From: Bacillota bacterium
GTDB lineage: Bacteria > Bacillota > Clostridia > Acetivibrionales > DSM-1351
NCBI GenBank assembly: GCA_023431385.1
Contig: JAEYWA010000004.1
Span: forward strand, 1 to 32,794
Length of the DNA: 32,794 bases
Direction of reading: 5' to 3'
A program made the translations under genes and the position numbers. Positions 1 to 7,014 of this stretch are shown in pieces. Position 1 is the stretch's first letter; every line of letters starts with the position of its first letter. The notes beneath the pieces are model-generated. The model made no database searches. It was not told where the DNA came from and saw only the letters and a program-made list of their open reading frames with translations.

Positions 1-756
1 GGAACTGTTCAGGAGTATGATCCGATTTTGTTGCTTGATTCCTTTGACAGCACAAATCCGGATGATTATACAGCGGGGTTTCCCATGCATCCCCACAGAG
101 GAATCGAAACTATCAGTTATGTGTATCACGGGAAAATGACTCATAGGGATAGCTTAGGCAATGAAGATACAATTGCCGAGGGAGAGGTCCAATGGATGAC
201 AGCAGGTTCTGGTATTTTACATGAGGAAAAACTTCCGGCATCTAGAAGATTGCTTGGCATACAGCTATGGCTTAATCTTCCTGCAAAGGATAAAATGGTT
301 TCCCCGGCATATCACAACATCAAGAACTCTGAAATTGAAGAAATTGAGTTGGAAAATGGCAGGCTAAGACTGCTGGCAGGAAAATTTGAAGGAAGACAAG
401 GATATTTAAGCAAATATCTTCCGCTGGACTATTACGATATACACCTGAACCCGAATGCATCTGTTGTATTAAATACGGAAAGCGAGCGCTCTGTTATGGT
501 GTTTACCCTTTTGGGGGATGCATATATTGGAGGAGCGTTAATAAAGGAAAAGACAGCAGTAAAGCTTTCCTCAGGCGACCATGTTGAAATAAAGGCAACG
601 GATACAAATGCTCAAATATTGTTCATAAGCTCCACACTTCTTAGTGAGCCTGTAGTTTGGGGAGGCCCTATAGTTATGAACACAAAAGAAGAATTGAATA
701 AAGCTTTTGACGACTTAGAGAAAGGGACCTTTTTGAAAAACGAAATCTCTTACTGA
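1..756 (+). CDS. Pirin family protein, 5' end outside window
   Basis: The reading frame is open from base 1 (GTVQEYDPIL...) without a start codon or ribosome site, so the true start lies upstream. About 250 residues are present; full pirins are usually 230-300. The N-terminal cupin keeps the metal ligands of the family: the two His of HPHRGIET and the His/Glu of GSGILHEE. The second cupin half follows, with a pirin C-terminal domain around PVVWGGPIVMNTKEEL. Pirins are iron-binding proteins; some act as quercetin dioxygenases and others as redox-linked regulators. The substrate cannot be told here. The gene is followed by a clear terminator and is probably not cotranscribed with the rhodanese genes. 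Family call is secure; function is not. Confidence 0.9.
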   Translation, partial: GTVQEYDPILLLDSFDSTNPDDYTAGFPMHPHRGIETISYVYHGKMTHRDSLGNEDTIAEGEVQWMTAGSGILHEEKLPASRRLLGIQLWLNLPAKDKMVSPAYHNIKNSEIEEIELENGRLRLLAGKFEGRQGYLSKYLPLDYYDIHLNPNASVVLNTESERSVMVFTLLGDAYIGGALIKEKTAVKLSSGDHVEIKATDTNAQILFISSTLLSEPVVWGGPIVMNTKEELNKAFDDLEKGTFLKNEISY

Positions 757-855
757 CTTAGTATAAGGCAAACTGCCTACAGTTGCTTGTGCATATGAGT
801 ATATACAACATTTACGGAACTTGCTTAAAGTGGTAGACATCAAAAGAAATGAGAT

Positions 856-889
856 AAAGGGACACTGAGAAAAATAGTGTTCCTTTTTA
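856..889 (+). terminator. Rho-independent terminator after pirin
   Basis: Stem GGGACACT (859-866) pairs with AGTGTTCC (876-883) with one G-U pair, extended by A-T pairs, around a 9-nt loop, and is followed by TTTTT. It lies 100 bp after the pirin stop. The rest of the 757-1058 gap holds no gene; it carries this hairpin and the promoter described at 944-983. Confidence 0.75.
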
Positions 890-943
890 TATGCCATTCA
901 ATAATTACCTCAAATACCATCCCGGAGGGCGGAATTCTGCTAT

Positions 944-983
944 GTGATTTGGTCACGGACATTAATTCGAAATTCATTATAAT
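944..983 (+). promoter_or_regulatory. Putative Crp/Fnr-type activator site plus -10 box of the rhodanese operon
   Basis: GTGA (944-947), five bases, TCAC (953-956), then GGA. A perfect TATAAT lies at 978-983, 28 nt from the dyad centre. That puts the dyad near -40 of the expected start, the class II activator position. The hexamer at the -35 spacing (ACGGAC) is poor, as expected of an activator-dependent promoter. The same arrangement with the same spacing stands before thioredoxin (3127-3166). Confidence 0.6.
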
Positions 984-1058
984 TAAGATCAAAGGTAAGT
1001 AAAAATTAACTTATAAATTAACTTAAAATATAAATTTATAAAGCCTGGGGGTATAAAA

Positions 1059-1379
1059 ATGTTTAATTTTTTAATAAGCGATGAAAGTAAAGTGATTAAT
1101 GTTAATGATATGGATAACCTTATCGGTAAGGTTGAACTAATTGATATAAGAGAACCGTACGAATATAAAAGTGGTAGCCTAAAGACTGCTAAAAATATCC
1201 CAATGGGTAATTTGTTATCAAGCCCTGAGAAATATTTAGCAAAGGATGTGACTTACTATATCATGTGCCAGTCAGGTGGAAGAAGCGGGAGAGCTACAAG
1301 AACCCTTTCAAAACAGGGCTTCAATGTTATTAATGTTGCTGGGGGCATGGGTTCCTATGCAGGAACAAATAGAAGATAA
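1059..1379 (+). CDS. Single-domain rhodanese-like sulfurtransferase
   Basis: This 106-residue protein is one rhodanese domain. It has the IDIREPYEY motif (residues 28-36) and the active loop CQSGGRS with the sulfur-carrying Cys70. Rhodanese domains move sulfane sulfur via a cysteine persulfide. It has no signal peptide, so it should be cytoplasmic. The ATG follows a GGGGGT ribosome site. It lies 25 bp before a flavoprotein that carries its own rhodanese domain and is surely cotranscribed with it, which points to persulfide handling rather than cyanide detoxification. The family call is certain; the sulfur donor and acceptor are not known. Confidence 0.92.
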   Translation: MFNFLISDESKVINVNDMDNLIGKVELIDIREPYEYKSGSLKTAKNIPMGNLLSSPEKYLAKDVTYYIMCQSGGRSGRATRTLSKQGFNVINVAGGMGSYAGTNRR

Positions 1380-1404
1380 GTATTAGACATAGGGGGGTTA
1401 TATA

Positions 1405-3105
1405 ATGGGACGAAAGATATTGATTATTGGCGGAGTAGCCGGGGGAGCATCGGCAGCTGCCAGACTAAGAAGGAATAGTGAAGAAGATCAGATTATTATG
1501 TTTGAAAGAGGACCTCATGTGTCGTTTTCAAACTGTTCCCTTCCTTACCATTTAAGTGGAGTCGTTAAGGATGCGGAGGATTTGGTTTTAATGAGTCCTG
1601 AGTTGTTTTTAAAACAATATAATATAGACGCACGTGTAAATAGTGAAGTAATTGCGATTGATAGAAAAAATAAAACTGTAAAAGTTAAGAGGGTAGATTC
1701 AGAGGAAGACTATACCGAAAACTATGATAAATTAATATTATCACTAGGAGCTTCTCCAATTGTACCTAAGTTTCCTGGTATGGAAAGTGTAAATGTATTC
1801 ACAGTTCGAAATGTGGTTGACATTAATCGATTGAATCAATATGTGAAGAAAATGTATACCAAGGACATAACGGTAATCGGTGGTGGATTTATCGGAGTTG
1901 AAGTTGCTGAAAACCTAAGTGAAGCAGGATATAATGTATCACTGGTAGAAGCAAGCAATCAGATATTAAGACCATTTGATTATGATATGGTTCAAATATT
2001 CCATAAAGTGCTGATTGATCATAAGGTAAATTTAATTGTCGGAGATAAAGTAGAGAGATTCGAAAAAGATAAAGTTGTCCTGGCTTCCGGGAAAACGTTG
2101 AATGCCAGTGCAGTGGTAATGGCCATCGGTGTATCACCTGAAACCTATCTTGCAAAAGAAGCTGGTCTTGAAATCGGAGAAACAGGTGCCATTAAAGTAG
2201 ATAAAAATTATCTTACGAATGACCCGGATATCTATGCAGTTGGTGATGCAATCGAAGTTTATCATGCATTGACCCATACCATGACAAAATTATCATTAGC
2301 AGGTCCTGCATTAAAGCAGGCAAGATCCGTTGCAGATCATATTAATCATAAGAATACCTTGAACAAAGGGTATATTGGTTCTTCTGCTATAAAAGTATTT
2401 GAATATAATGGTGCATCTACCGGATTGAATGAATCCTTAATTAAGGCCCTTAATATGAAAATTAATTATGACATTGTCCGTGTTATTTTGTCAGATAAGG
2501 TAGGACTTATGCCTGATTCAGCACCAATGCATTTTAAATTATTGTTTGAGATACCCACAGGAAAGATTTTGGGAGCTCAGGCAATCGGTAAAGCTGATGT
2601 TACAAAACGCATTGACATTATTGCTACTGCCATTAAGTTCGGTGGAACAGTAGAGGATTTAAAGGACCTGGAATTCAGCTATGCGCCTCCGTTTACGACT
2701 GCAAAGGATATTGTAAATTATGCGGGATATGTAGGCTCAAATCTATTGAATGGTGACTATAAGCAAGTGAATGTTGATAAGGTAAGAGAGCTTGTTAAAA
2801 AAAATAATATCATTATAGATGTAAGGGAAAACCATGAATTTAAGAGGGGGCATATCAAAGGAGCAATCAATATTCCGTTAAGCGAACTTAGGAAAAGAAC
2901 AGACGAAATTCCGAAAGACAAACCGGTATATTTGCACTGTCGAACTGGTCAGCGCAGCTACAATGCAACATTGGCACTACAGAATATGGGGTATCGTAAC
3001 GTTATTAATATTACAGGTAGCTTTTTAGGAGTTTCCCTCTATGAATACTATAATGATATAGTAAATGGAAGAGAAAGCATTGTAACAGAATACAATTTCA
3101 GATAA
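1405..3105 (+). CDS. CoA-disulfide reductase-like FAD oxidoreductase with C-terminal rhodanese domain
   Basis: This 566-residue fusion starts with a Rossmann FAD motif, IIGGVAGGASAAARLRR (7-23). The single redox Cys44 sits in SFSNCSLPYHLSG, the signature of the CoA-disulfide reductase/NADH peroxidase group. A second NAD(P)-binding motif, VIGGGFIGVEVAE, lies near 155-167. The FAD-binding GD motif is VGDAIEV, and a dimerization domain follows. The last 110 residues are a rhodanese domain (IDVRENHEF; HCRTGQRS with Cys512). Proteins of this architecture (CoADR-Rhd, Npsr) reduce CoA persulfides or polysulfides with NAD(P)H. The start follows GGGGGG. With the upstream rhodanese it forms a two-gene sulfur-transfer operon. 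The exact substrate (CoA disulfide, CoA persulfide, polysulfide) cannot be told. Confidence 0.93.
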   Translation: MGRKILIIGGVAGGASAAARLRRNSEEDQIIMFERGPHVSFSNCSLPYHLSGVVKDAEDLVLMSPELFLKQYNIDARVNSEVIAIDRKNKTVKVKRVDSEEDYTENYDKLILSLGASPIVPKFPGMESVNVFTVRNVVDINRLNQYVKKMYTKDITVIGGGFIGVEVAENLSEAGYNVSLVEASNQILRPFDYDMVQIFHKVLIDHKVNLIVGDKVERFEKDKVVLASGKTLNASAVVMAIGVSPETYLAKEAGLEIGETGAIKVDKNYLTNDPDIYAVGDAIEVYHALTHTMTKLSLAGPALKQARSVADHINHKNTLNKGYIGSSAIKVFEYNGASTGLNESLIKALNMKINYDIVRVILSDKVGLMPDSAPMHFKLLFEIPTGKILGAQAIGKADVTKRIDIIATAIKFGGTVEDLKDLEFSYAPPFTTAKDIVNYAGYVGSNLLNGDYKQVNVDKVRELVKKNNIIIDVRENHEFKRGHIKGAINIPLSELRKRTDEIPKDKPVYLHCRTGQRSYNATLALQNMGYRNVINITGSFLGVSLYEYYNDIVNGRESIVTEYNFR

Positions 3106-3126
3106 ATACAGTAACCAAACACATAC

Positions 3127-3166
3127 GTGACTTTATCACGGAATAAAACTAGAATATCTGTATAAT
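3127..3166 (+). promoter_or_regulatory. Putative Crp/Fnr-type activator site plus -10 box of thioredoxin
   Basis: GTGA (3127-3130), CTTTA, TCAC (3136-3139), GGA, then TATAAT at 3161-3166. The dyad centre is 28 nt from the -10 box, exactly as at 944-983, and the -35 position (ACGGAA) is again poor. The matching geometry argues for one activator controlling both promoters. Confidence 0.6.
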
Positions 3167-3230
3167 AGAATTATAAGAGACAGAACAAAAGTCAATCAAA
3201 TTTGAAGGAATTATGGAAAGGGGAATGTAT

Positions 3231-3536
3231 ATGAACGTATTAACAATTACAAAGGATAATTTCGAACAAGAGGTTATCAATTCAGATAAACCGGTATTAA
3301 TAGACTTCTGGGCACCTTGGTGTGGACCCTGTAGAATGGTAGGACCTACAGTTGAGCAGGTGGCTGAAGAGAAAGATACTGTAAAAGTAGGTAAAGTCAA
3401 TGTGGATGAGCAACCGGAACTTGCACAGGCTTTTAGTGTTATGAGTATTCCAACCCTTGTTGTGATGAAAAATGGGAAAGTAGCAAACCGTGTTGTGGGT
3501 GTTCAATCAAAGCATGCGATTTTATCAATGATCTAA
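3231..3536 (+). CDS. trxA: Thioredoxin
   Basis: This is a cytoplasmic thioredoxin of 101 residues with the active site WCGPC (Cys31, Cys34) in FWAPWCGPC and the cis-Pro loop SIPT. I chose the ATG at 3231 because AAAGGGG sits just upstream of it. An in-frame ATG at 3213 would put that ribosome site inside the gene and lacks one of its own. It lies about 125 bp after the CoADR-Rhd gene, behind its own promoter, and before the CcdA-TlpA fusion. It probably supplies reducing power for disulfides and persulfides made or handled by its neighbours. No thioredoxin reductase gene is nearby. Confidence 0.95.
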   Translation: MNVLTITKDNFEQEVINSDKPVLIDFWAPWCGPCRMVGPTVEQVAEEKDTVKVGKVNVDEQPELAQAFSVMSIPTLVVMKNGKVANRVVGVQSKHAILSMI

Positions 3537-3611
3537 TAGTAAGAGATAAGCATGGAATCCATGTTGGCAGCGTGTCATAAAATTGATTTATTGTCTATGG
3601 ATGTATGTTTT

Positions 3612-3652
3612 AAGAAGGGCATAGTACAAAATGTACCCTGCTCTTCTTTCAA
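3612..3652 (+). terminator. Possible terminator after thioredoxin
   Basis: AAGAAGGGCA (3612-3621) can pair with the TGC-TCTTCTT stretch ending near 3649, with one mismatch and an inner TAC/GTA helix. Only a short TTTC follows, so termination may be partial and some transcripts could continue into the CcdA-TlpA gene. Confidence 0.4.
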
Positions 3653-3806
3653 CTTTACATAGCAGTGAATTAAGTAAAAGTGTCTAAATAAAGTATGAAC
3701 AGCAATATTTGTTATACAAGTTAAAATGGCCAAATTGCTGATAGAAAGCCAGCTAGATAGAGTTCATACATGAATTAGGAAATAAATATATTGAATGGGG
3801 GATATT

Positions 3807-5117
3807 ATGATTGGAGTCAGCTTTATACTTGTGTTTTTAGAAGGATTACTATCTTTCTTTTCTCCTTGCGTAATACCGCTTATACCGGTTTATATGGGCT
3901 ATTTGGCAGGCAGTGGAAAAAAGTCAGCTGAAGATGGTACTATCGTATATGAAAGAAAAAAAGTGTTTTTTCACACAATGTTCTTTGTCTTGGGTATATC
4001 GTTTAGCTTTTTCATTTTAGGAATGTCTTTCACGACGCTGGGTAGCTTTTTTAATAGCAACAAGCTGATGCTTACCAGAATTGGAGGCATCTTGATTATA
4101 TTATTAGGATTATTTCAGCTTGGTGTTTTTGACTTTTCATTTTTACAGAAGGAAAGAAAAATTAACATGAACCTGACAAACAAAAAAATGAATCCTGTTA
4201 TAGCGCTTATTATGGGATTTACTTTTAGCTTTGCATGGACTCCTTGTATCGGACCGGCGCTCTCTTCTGTTCTGATCATGGCTTCAGGAGCAACAACATC
4301 AGCAACAGGTAATATGCTTGTGTTTGTCTATGCTATCGGGTTCTTAATTCCGTTCCTGTTACTTGGCTTGTTTACTACACAGGTATTGAACTTTTTAAAG
4401 GCACGACAAAAATTGCTAAAATACGCTATTAAAGTTGGAGGAGTCATTCTCATAATAATGGGAGTAATGATTTTCACCGGATGGATGAATAGAGTATCTG
4501 GTTATTTAAATACTATCAGTTATAGCGAACAAAATAATACAGGAGCGATAGAAAACAAATCTGATTTAGTGAACAGTTCTGATGCGACTGTTTCTGATAA
4601 GGAAATGACATCAGAAACGAAAGCTGCCGAGAATGACAATACAGCCAGTAAGGAAAAAAATGTGATTCCTGCTTTTAATTTTACTTTGAAGGATCAATAT
4701 GGTAACCAGCACACTCTTTCTGATTACAAGGGGAAAGTGGTATTCCTGAATTTTTGGGCAACATGGTGTCCTCCATGTAAAAAGGAAATGCCGGATATTG
4801 AGGAGTTGTATAAGGAATATAACCTGAACAAGGATGAAGTAGTATTTTTGGGAATTGCAAATCCATCAAGTGACGACTATCCTAACAATCAGGATATGAG
4901 AAAAGAAGAAATTATGTCCTTTCTGGAGGATGGGAAATATACCTTTCCAACAGTATTTGACGAGACAGGAGAAGTTTTTTATAACTACAATATATCGGCG
5001 TTCCCAACGACATTTATGATTGATAAGGAAGGGAATATGGTAGGCTATGTACCAGGAATGATGACGAAAGATATTATGGTTAATGTAATCAATCAGGCTT
5101 TACAAGCAACAGATTAA
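3807..5117 (+). CDS. CcdA-TlpA fusion: membrane thiol transporter with extracytoplasmic thioredoxin domain
   Basis: This 436-residue protein joins two usually separate functions. Residues 1-230 form a CcdA/DsbD-type six-helix membrane domain with the two redox cysteines in FFSPCVIPLIP (Cys21) and AWTPCIGPAL (Cys147). A Ser/Thr/Asn-rich linker (about 235-285) leads to a TlpA/ResA-type thioredoxin domain with WCPPC (Cys321, Cys324). Such proteins carry electrons from cytoplasmic thioredoxin across the membrane to reduce thiols or peroxides outside. The ATG at 3807 follows GGGGG; the in-frame ATG at 3795 overlaps that ribosome site and was rejected. The thioredoxin encoded just upstream is the natural electron donor. 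The gene ends 2 bp from the end of the convergent Crp/Fnr gene. Confidence 0.92.
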   Translation: MIGVSFILVFLEGLLSFFSPCVIPLIPVYMGYLAGSGKKSAEDGTIVYERKKVFFHTMFFVLGISFSFFILGMSFTTLGSFFNSNKLMLTRIGGILIILLGLFQLGVFDFSFLQKERKINMNLTNKKMNPVIALIMGFTFSFAWTPCIGPALSSVLIMASGATTSATGNMLVFVYAIGFLIPFLLLGLFTTQVLNFLKARQKLLKYAIKVGGVILIIMGVMIFTGWMNRVSGYLNTISYSEQNNTGAIENKSDLVNSSDATVSDKEMTSETKAAENDNTASKEKNVIPAFNFTLKDQYGNQHTLSDYKGKVVFLNFWATWCPPCKKEMPDIEELYKEYNLNKDEVVFLGIANPSSDDYPNNQDMRKEEIMSFLEDGKYTFPTVFDETGEVFYNYNISAFPTTFMIDKEGNMVGYVPGMMTKDIMVNVINQALQATD

Positions 5118-5119
5118 AG

Positions 5120-5797
5120 TCAGAGACCTAGCTCTCGTAACTTTTCTTTGTCAATGATGTGAATTGAACCTCTTGACTGTTCAAGAATTCCTTCCGACTG
5201 AAATACTTTAAGCATACGACTAACAACTTCCCTGGCACTTCCAATGTATTTTGCAATTTGTTCCTGTGTAATATGGAGTTCATTTGAGTTTGCTTTTACA
5301 ATTTCATCTAAAAGAAAAATTGCAAGCCTTTTATCTAAACTCATAAAAAGGATTTGCTCCATTGCCCACATAACATCGGAAAATCGTTCGATAGTATTTC
5401 TGTATGCGAAATTTTCCACATAAATATTCTGATTACTTAGTATGCTAAATGTACCAATGTTTATCAGATAAGCATCAGTTTTACTTTCAGCATCAATATG
5501 CACGTCAAAGGTGATGTTATTTAAAATACAGGAAGCAGATAATACGCATATATCACCTGGTGCAAGCCGGTATAAGGTAACTTCCCGTCCATCCTCGGAT
5601 AGGATATAGACACGTAAGCCGCCGCTTTTTATCAGAAGGACACCGAGGCACTCGTTGTCTGAGCTGTGAAGATTAAAACCAATGTTATAAGATACTTTTG
5701 TAATATTATTTTCAATCATACTTTTTTCTGAATCGCTTAATTTATCCCAGAAACCTAAACGAGTTTTGATATATTCCAATTCCTCTTGTTTAATCAT
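5120..5797 (-). CDS. Crp/Fnr family transcriptional regulator
   Basis: This 225-residue protein has an N-terminal cyclic-nucleotide-type beta barrel (about 20-130), a dimer helix, and a C-terminal winged helix (about 155-222). The recognition helix contains AREVVSR, close to the SRETVGR of E. coli CRP, whose Arg, Glu and Arg read GTGA. That fits the GTGA/TCAC sites at 944 and 3127. Three cysteines are present: one in NECLG, and two in GDICVLSASC. There is no FNR-like N-terminal Cys cluster. The ATG at 5797 follows GGGAGAG; a TTG four codons upstream overlaps that site. I infer that it activates the neighbouring thiol/sulfur genes; the signal sensed is unknown. Confidence 0.9.
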   Translation of the reverse strand: MIKQEELEYIKTRLGFWDKLSDSEKSMIENNITKVSYNIGFNLHSSDNECLGVLLIKSGGLRVYILSEDGREVTLYRLAPGDICVLSASCILNNITFDVHIDAESKTDAYLINIGTFSILSNQNIYVENFAYRNTIERFSDVMWAMEQILFMSLDKRLAIFLLDEIVKANSNELHITQEQIAKYIGSAREVVSRMLKVFQSEGILEQSRGSIHIIDKEKLRELGL

Positions 5798-5810
5798 ATT
5801 CTCTCCCAAA

Positions 5811-5825
5811 TACGCTCATTGCGTA
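5811..5825. promoter_or_regulatory. Perfect 5+5 dyad in the leader of the Crp/Fnr gene
   Basis: TACGC (5811-5815), five bases, GCGTA (5821-5825). It lies just upstream of the ribosome site of the Crp/Fnr gene. It has the same five-base spacer as the two GTGA sites but a different half-site. It could be an autoregulatory operator or an mRNA hairpin; the sequence does not decide. Confidence 0.3.
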
Positions 5826-5869
5826 CACAAATAGTATGAAAATAGGCTAAAGCCTCCATTTGATATACT

Positions 5870-5899
5870 ATTATAACAAACTATATACATGATCACCAA
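5870..5899 (-). promoter_or_regulatory. Putative promoter of the Crp/Fnr gene
   Basis: On the minus strand TTGGTG (5899-5894), 18 bases, then TATAAT (5875-5870). This would give a leader of about 65 nt that contains the 5811-5825 dyad and a small AGGCT-AA-AGCCT dyad (5844-5855). Confidence 0.4.
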
Positions 5900-5924
5900 T
5901 ACTACAAAATACCAAATCATATTT

Positions 5925-5955
5925 CCCCTCAGACTAAGGTGTGAGGGGTTTTTAT
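5925..5955 (+). terminator. Plus-strand rho-independent terminator beyond the Crp/Fnr gene
   Basis: CCCCTCA (5925-5931) pairs with TGAGGGG (5942-5948) around a 10-nt loop and is followed by TTTTTATTTT. The T run makes it work on plus-strand transcripts. No plus-strand gene ends nearby: the closest is the CcdA-TlpA gene, which stops at 5117 on the far side of the oppositely oriented Crp/Fnr gene. Confidence 0.65.
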
Positions 5956-5988
5956 TTTACTTAATTTATTTAAATGTGAGGATAGTAT

Positions 5989-6252
5989 TCATGCAGTTAG
6001 GGGCTTAAGAAGTTTCCGGTGTTTATTGGAGAAATAAGTCTTTCTATGCGTATGTCCGGCCAAGCTGGACCATTCCACTGCAAATAATGCACCTAGCGTG
6101 ATTTTTCCTTCCTCAAATGGAATATAGCAGGAAATACAATTGAGGAGAGCGCTTTTCCCGGAACCGGATGGCGCCATTACCGCGACAAATTTGCCTTTAG
6201 CCACATTGAAGAAGTCAATGCCCTTGTTTGTAATTCCGATACTTAACATCAT
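5989..6252 (-). pseudogene. Decayed ABC transporter ATPase fragment (MacB/LolD-like)
   Basis: The 87-codon frame resembles the start of an export-type ABC ATPase: an N-terminal strand region, then a P-loop reading APSGSGKSALLN where the family has GPSGSGKSTLLN. The text then follows the family through FEEGKITLG. After that similarity becomes faint: FSNKHRKLLKPLTA still resembles the Q-loop region (F-x-F-Q...LLP-x-LTA) but the Gln is gone. A stop follows, and signature, Walker B and H-loop are absent. The first ABC strand (sensor aromatic) is also missing. The apparent ATG overlaps the YesN-like gene stop by 4 bp, which may be chance. I call it a remnant rather than a working gene; no permease partner is beside it. 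Confidence 0.6.
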
Positions 6253-7013
6253 TTACTTTTTATCTTCAACGTTCTATACTCAGAAGGGTAATAGCCTGTA
6301 GAATTTTTAAAAATACGGCTGAAATAGTACTGATCAGTATAACCTACTATCTCACCTACTGCCTTTATACTCATATCCGGTCTGCTGATAAGATATTGTT
6401 TGGCTGCCTTTATACGTAAATTTATAAGGTATTTTAATGGGGACTGACCAGTGGCCTTTTTATAAACTCTACTCAAATGATCAGGAGAAAAATGAAGACT
6501 TTTCGCAATTTCTGGAATTGATAGGTCTTTTTGATAATTATTTTTAATATACATCTCAATCATCTGAACCAGTTCCTCTGAGGAAACTGCTTGCTCACTA
6601 AAGCTGGAAAGTTCATTCATTTCCGAATCAAGAAGCATTTTTATCTTAATCAGCGAAGATTGCAGATCTTCTCTGGATACAGGTTTAATCAGGTACTCTT
6701 TAACTCCGTATTTAATAGCTTGGCGTGCATACTCGAAATCGTTGTATCCACTGACAAGGATTACTTTAATGCTTGGATATTCATAATAAATATACTTGAT
6801 CAAATCAATGCCTGTTTTTACAGGCATCTGAATATCGGAAATCACCAAATGAGGTATCTCTTCATCCACAAGCTTAATAGCACTTTCTCCATCCATGACC
6901 TCTCCAATAACAGAAAAGCCTATATTCAACTCATTAACTTTTTTTACGAGATTTCTGCGGATTAAAGCTTCGTCTTCAACAACAATGCACTTGTATTTTA
7001 CATCCTGTATCAA
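6249..7013 (-). CDS. YesN-type response regulator with AraC DNA-binding domain
   Basis: This protein has 254 residues. A receiver domain (about 8-120) carries the acidic pair in VVEDE, phospho-acceptor Asp60 in ISDIQMP and Lys110 in LIKPV. After a linker, two helix-turn-helix motifs of the AraC family fill the last 100 residues (IPEIAKSLHFSPDHLSRVYKK; AVGEIVGYTDQYYFSRIFK). The best start is TTG at 7013, 1 bp after the kinase stop, because GGGGGG is spaced 7 nt before it. An ATG at 7046 would sit inside the kinase gene without a ribosome site. It forms a two-component system with the preceding YesM-type kinase. It probably activates the divergent sugar-importer operon in response to an extracellular oligosaccharide. 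Confidence 0.92.
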   Translation of the reverse strand: MIQDVKYKCIVVEDEALIRRNLVKKVNELNIGFSVIGEVMDGESAIKLVDEEIPHLVISDIQMPVKTGIDLIKYIYYEYPSIKVILVSGYNDFEYARQAIKYGVKEYLIKPVSREDLQSSLIKIKMLLDSEMNELSSFSEQAVSSEELVQMIEMYIKNNYQKDLSIPEIAKSLHFSPDHLSRVYKKATGQSPLKYLINLRIKAAKQYLISRPDMSIKAVGEIVGYTDQYYFSRIFKNSTGYYPSEYRTLKIKSK

Positions 7014-7014
7014 A

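Noticed and set aside
3551..3563. CATGGAATCCATG dyad after thioredoxin
   Set aside because: Arms too close together to form a hairpin loop and no known operator matches it.
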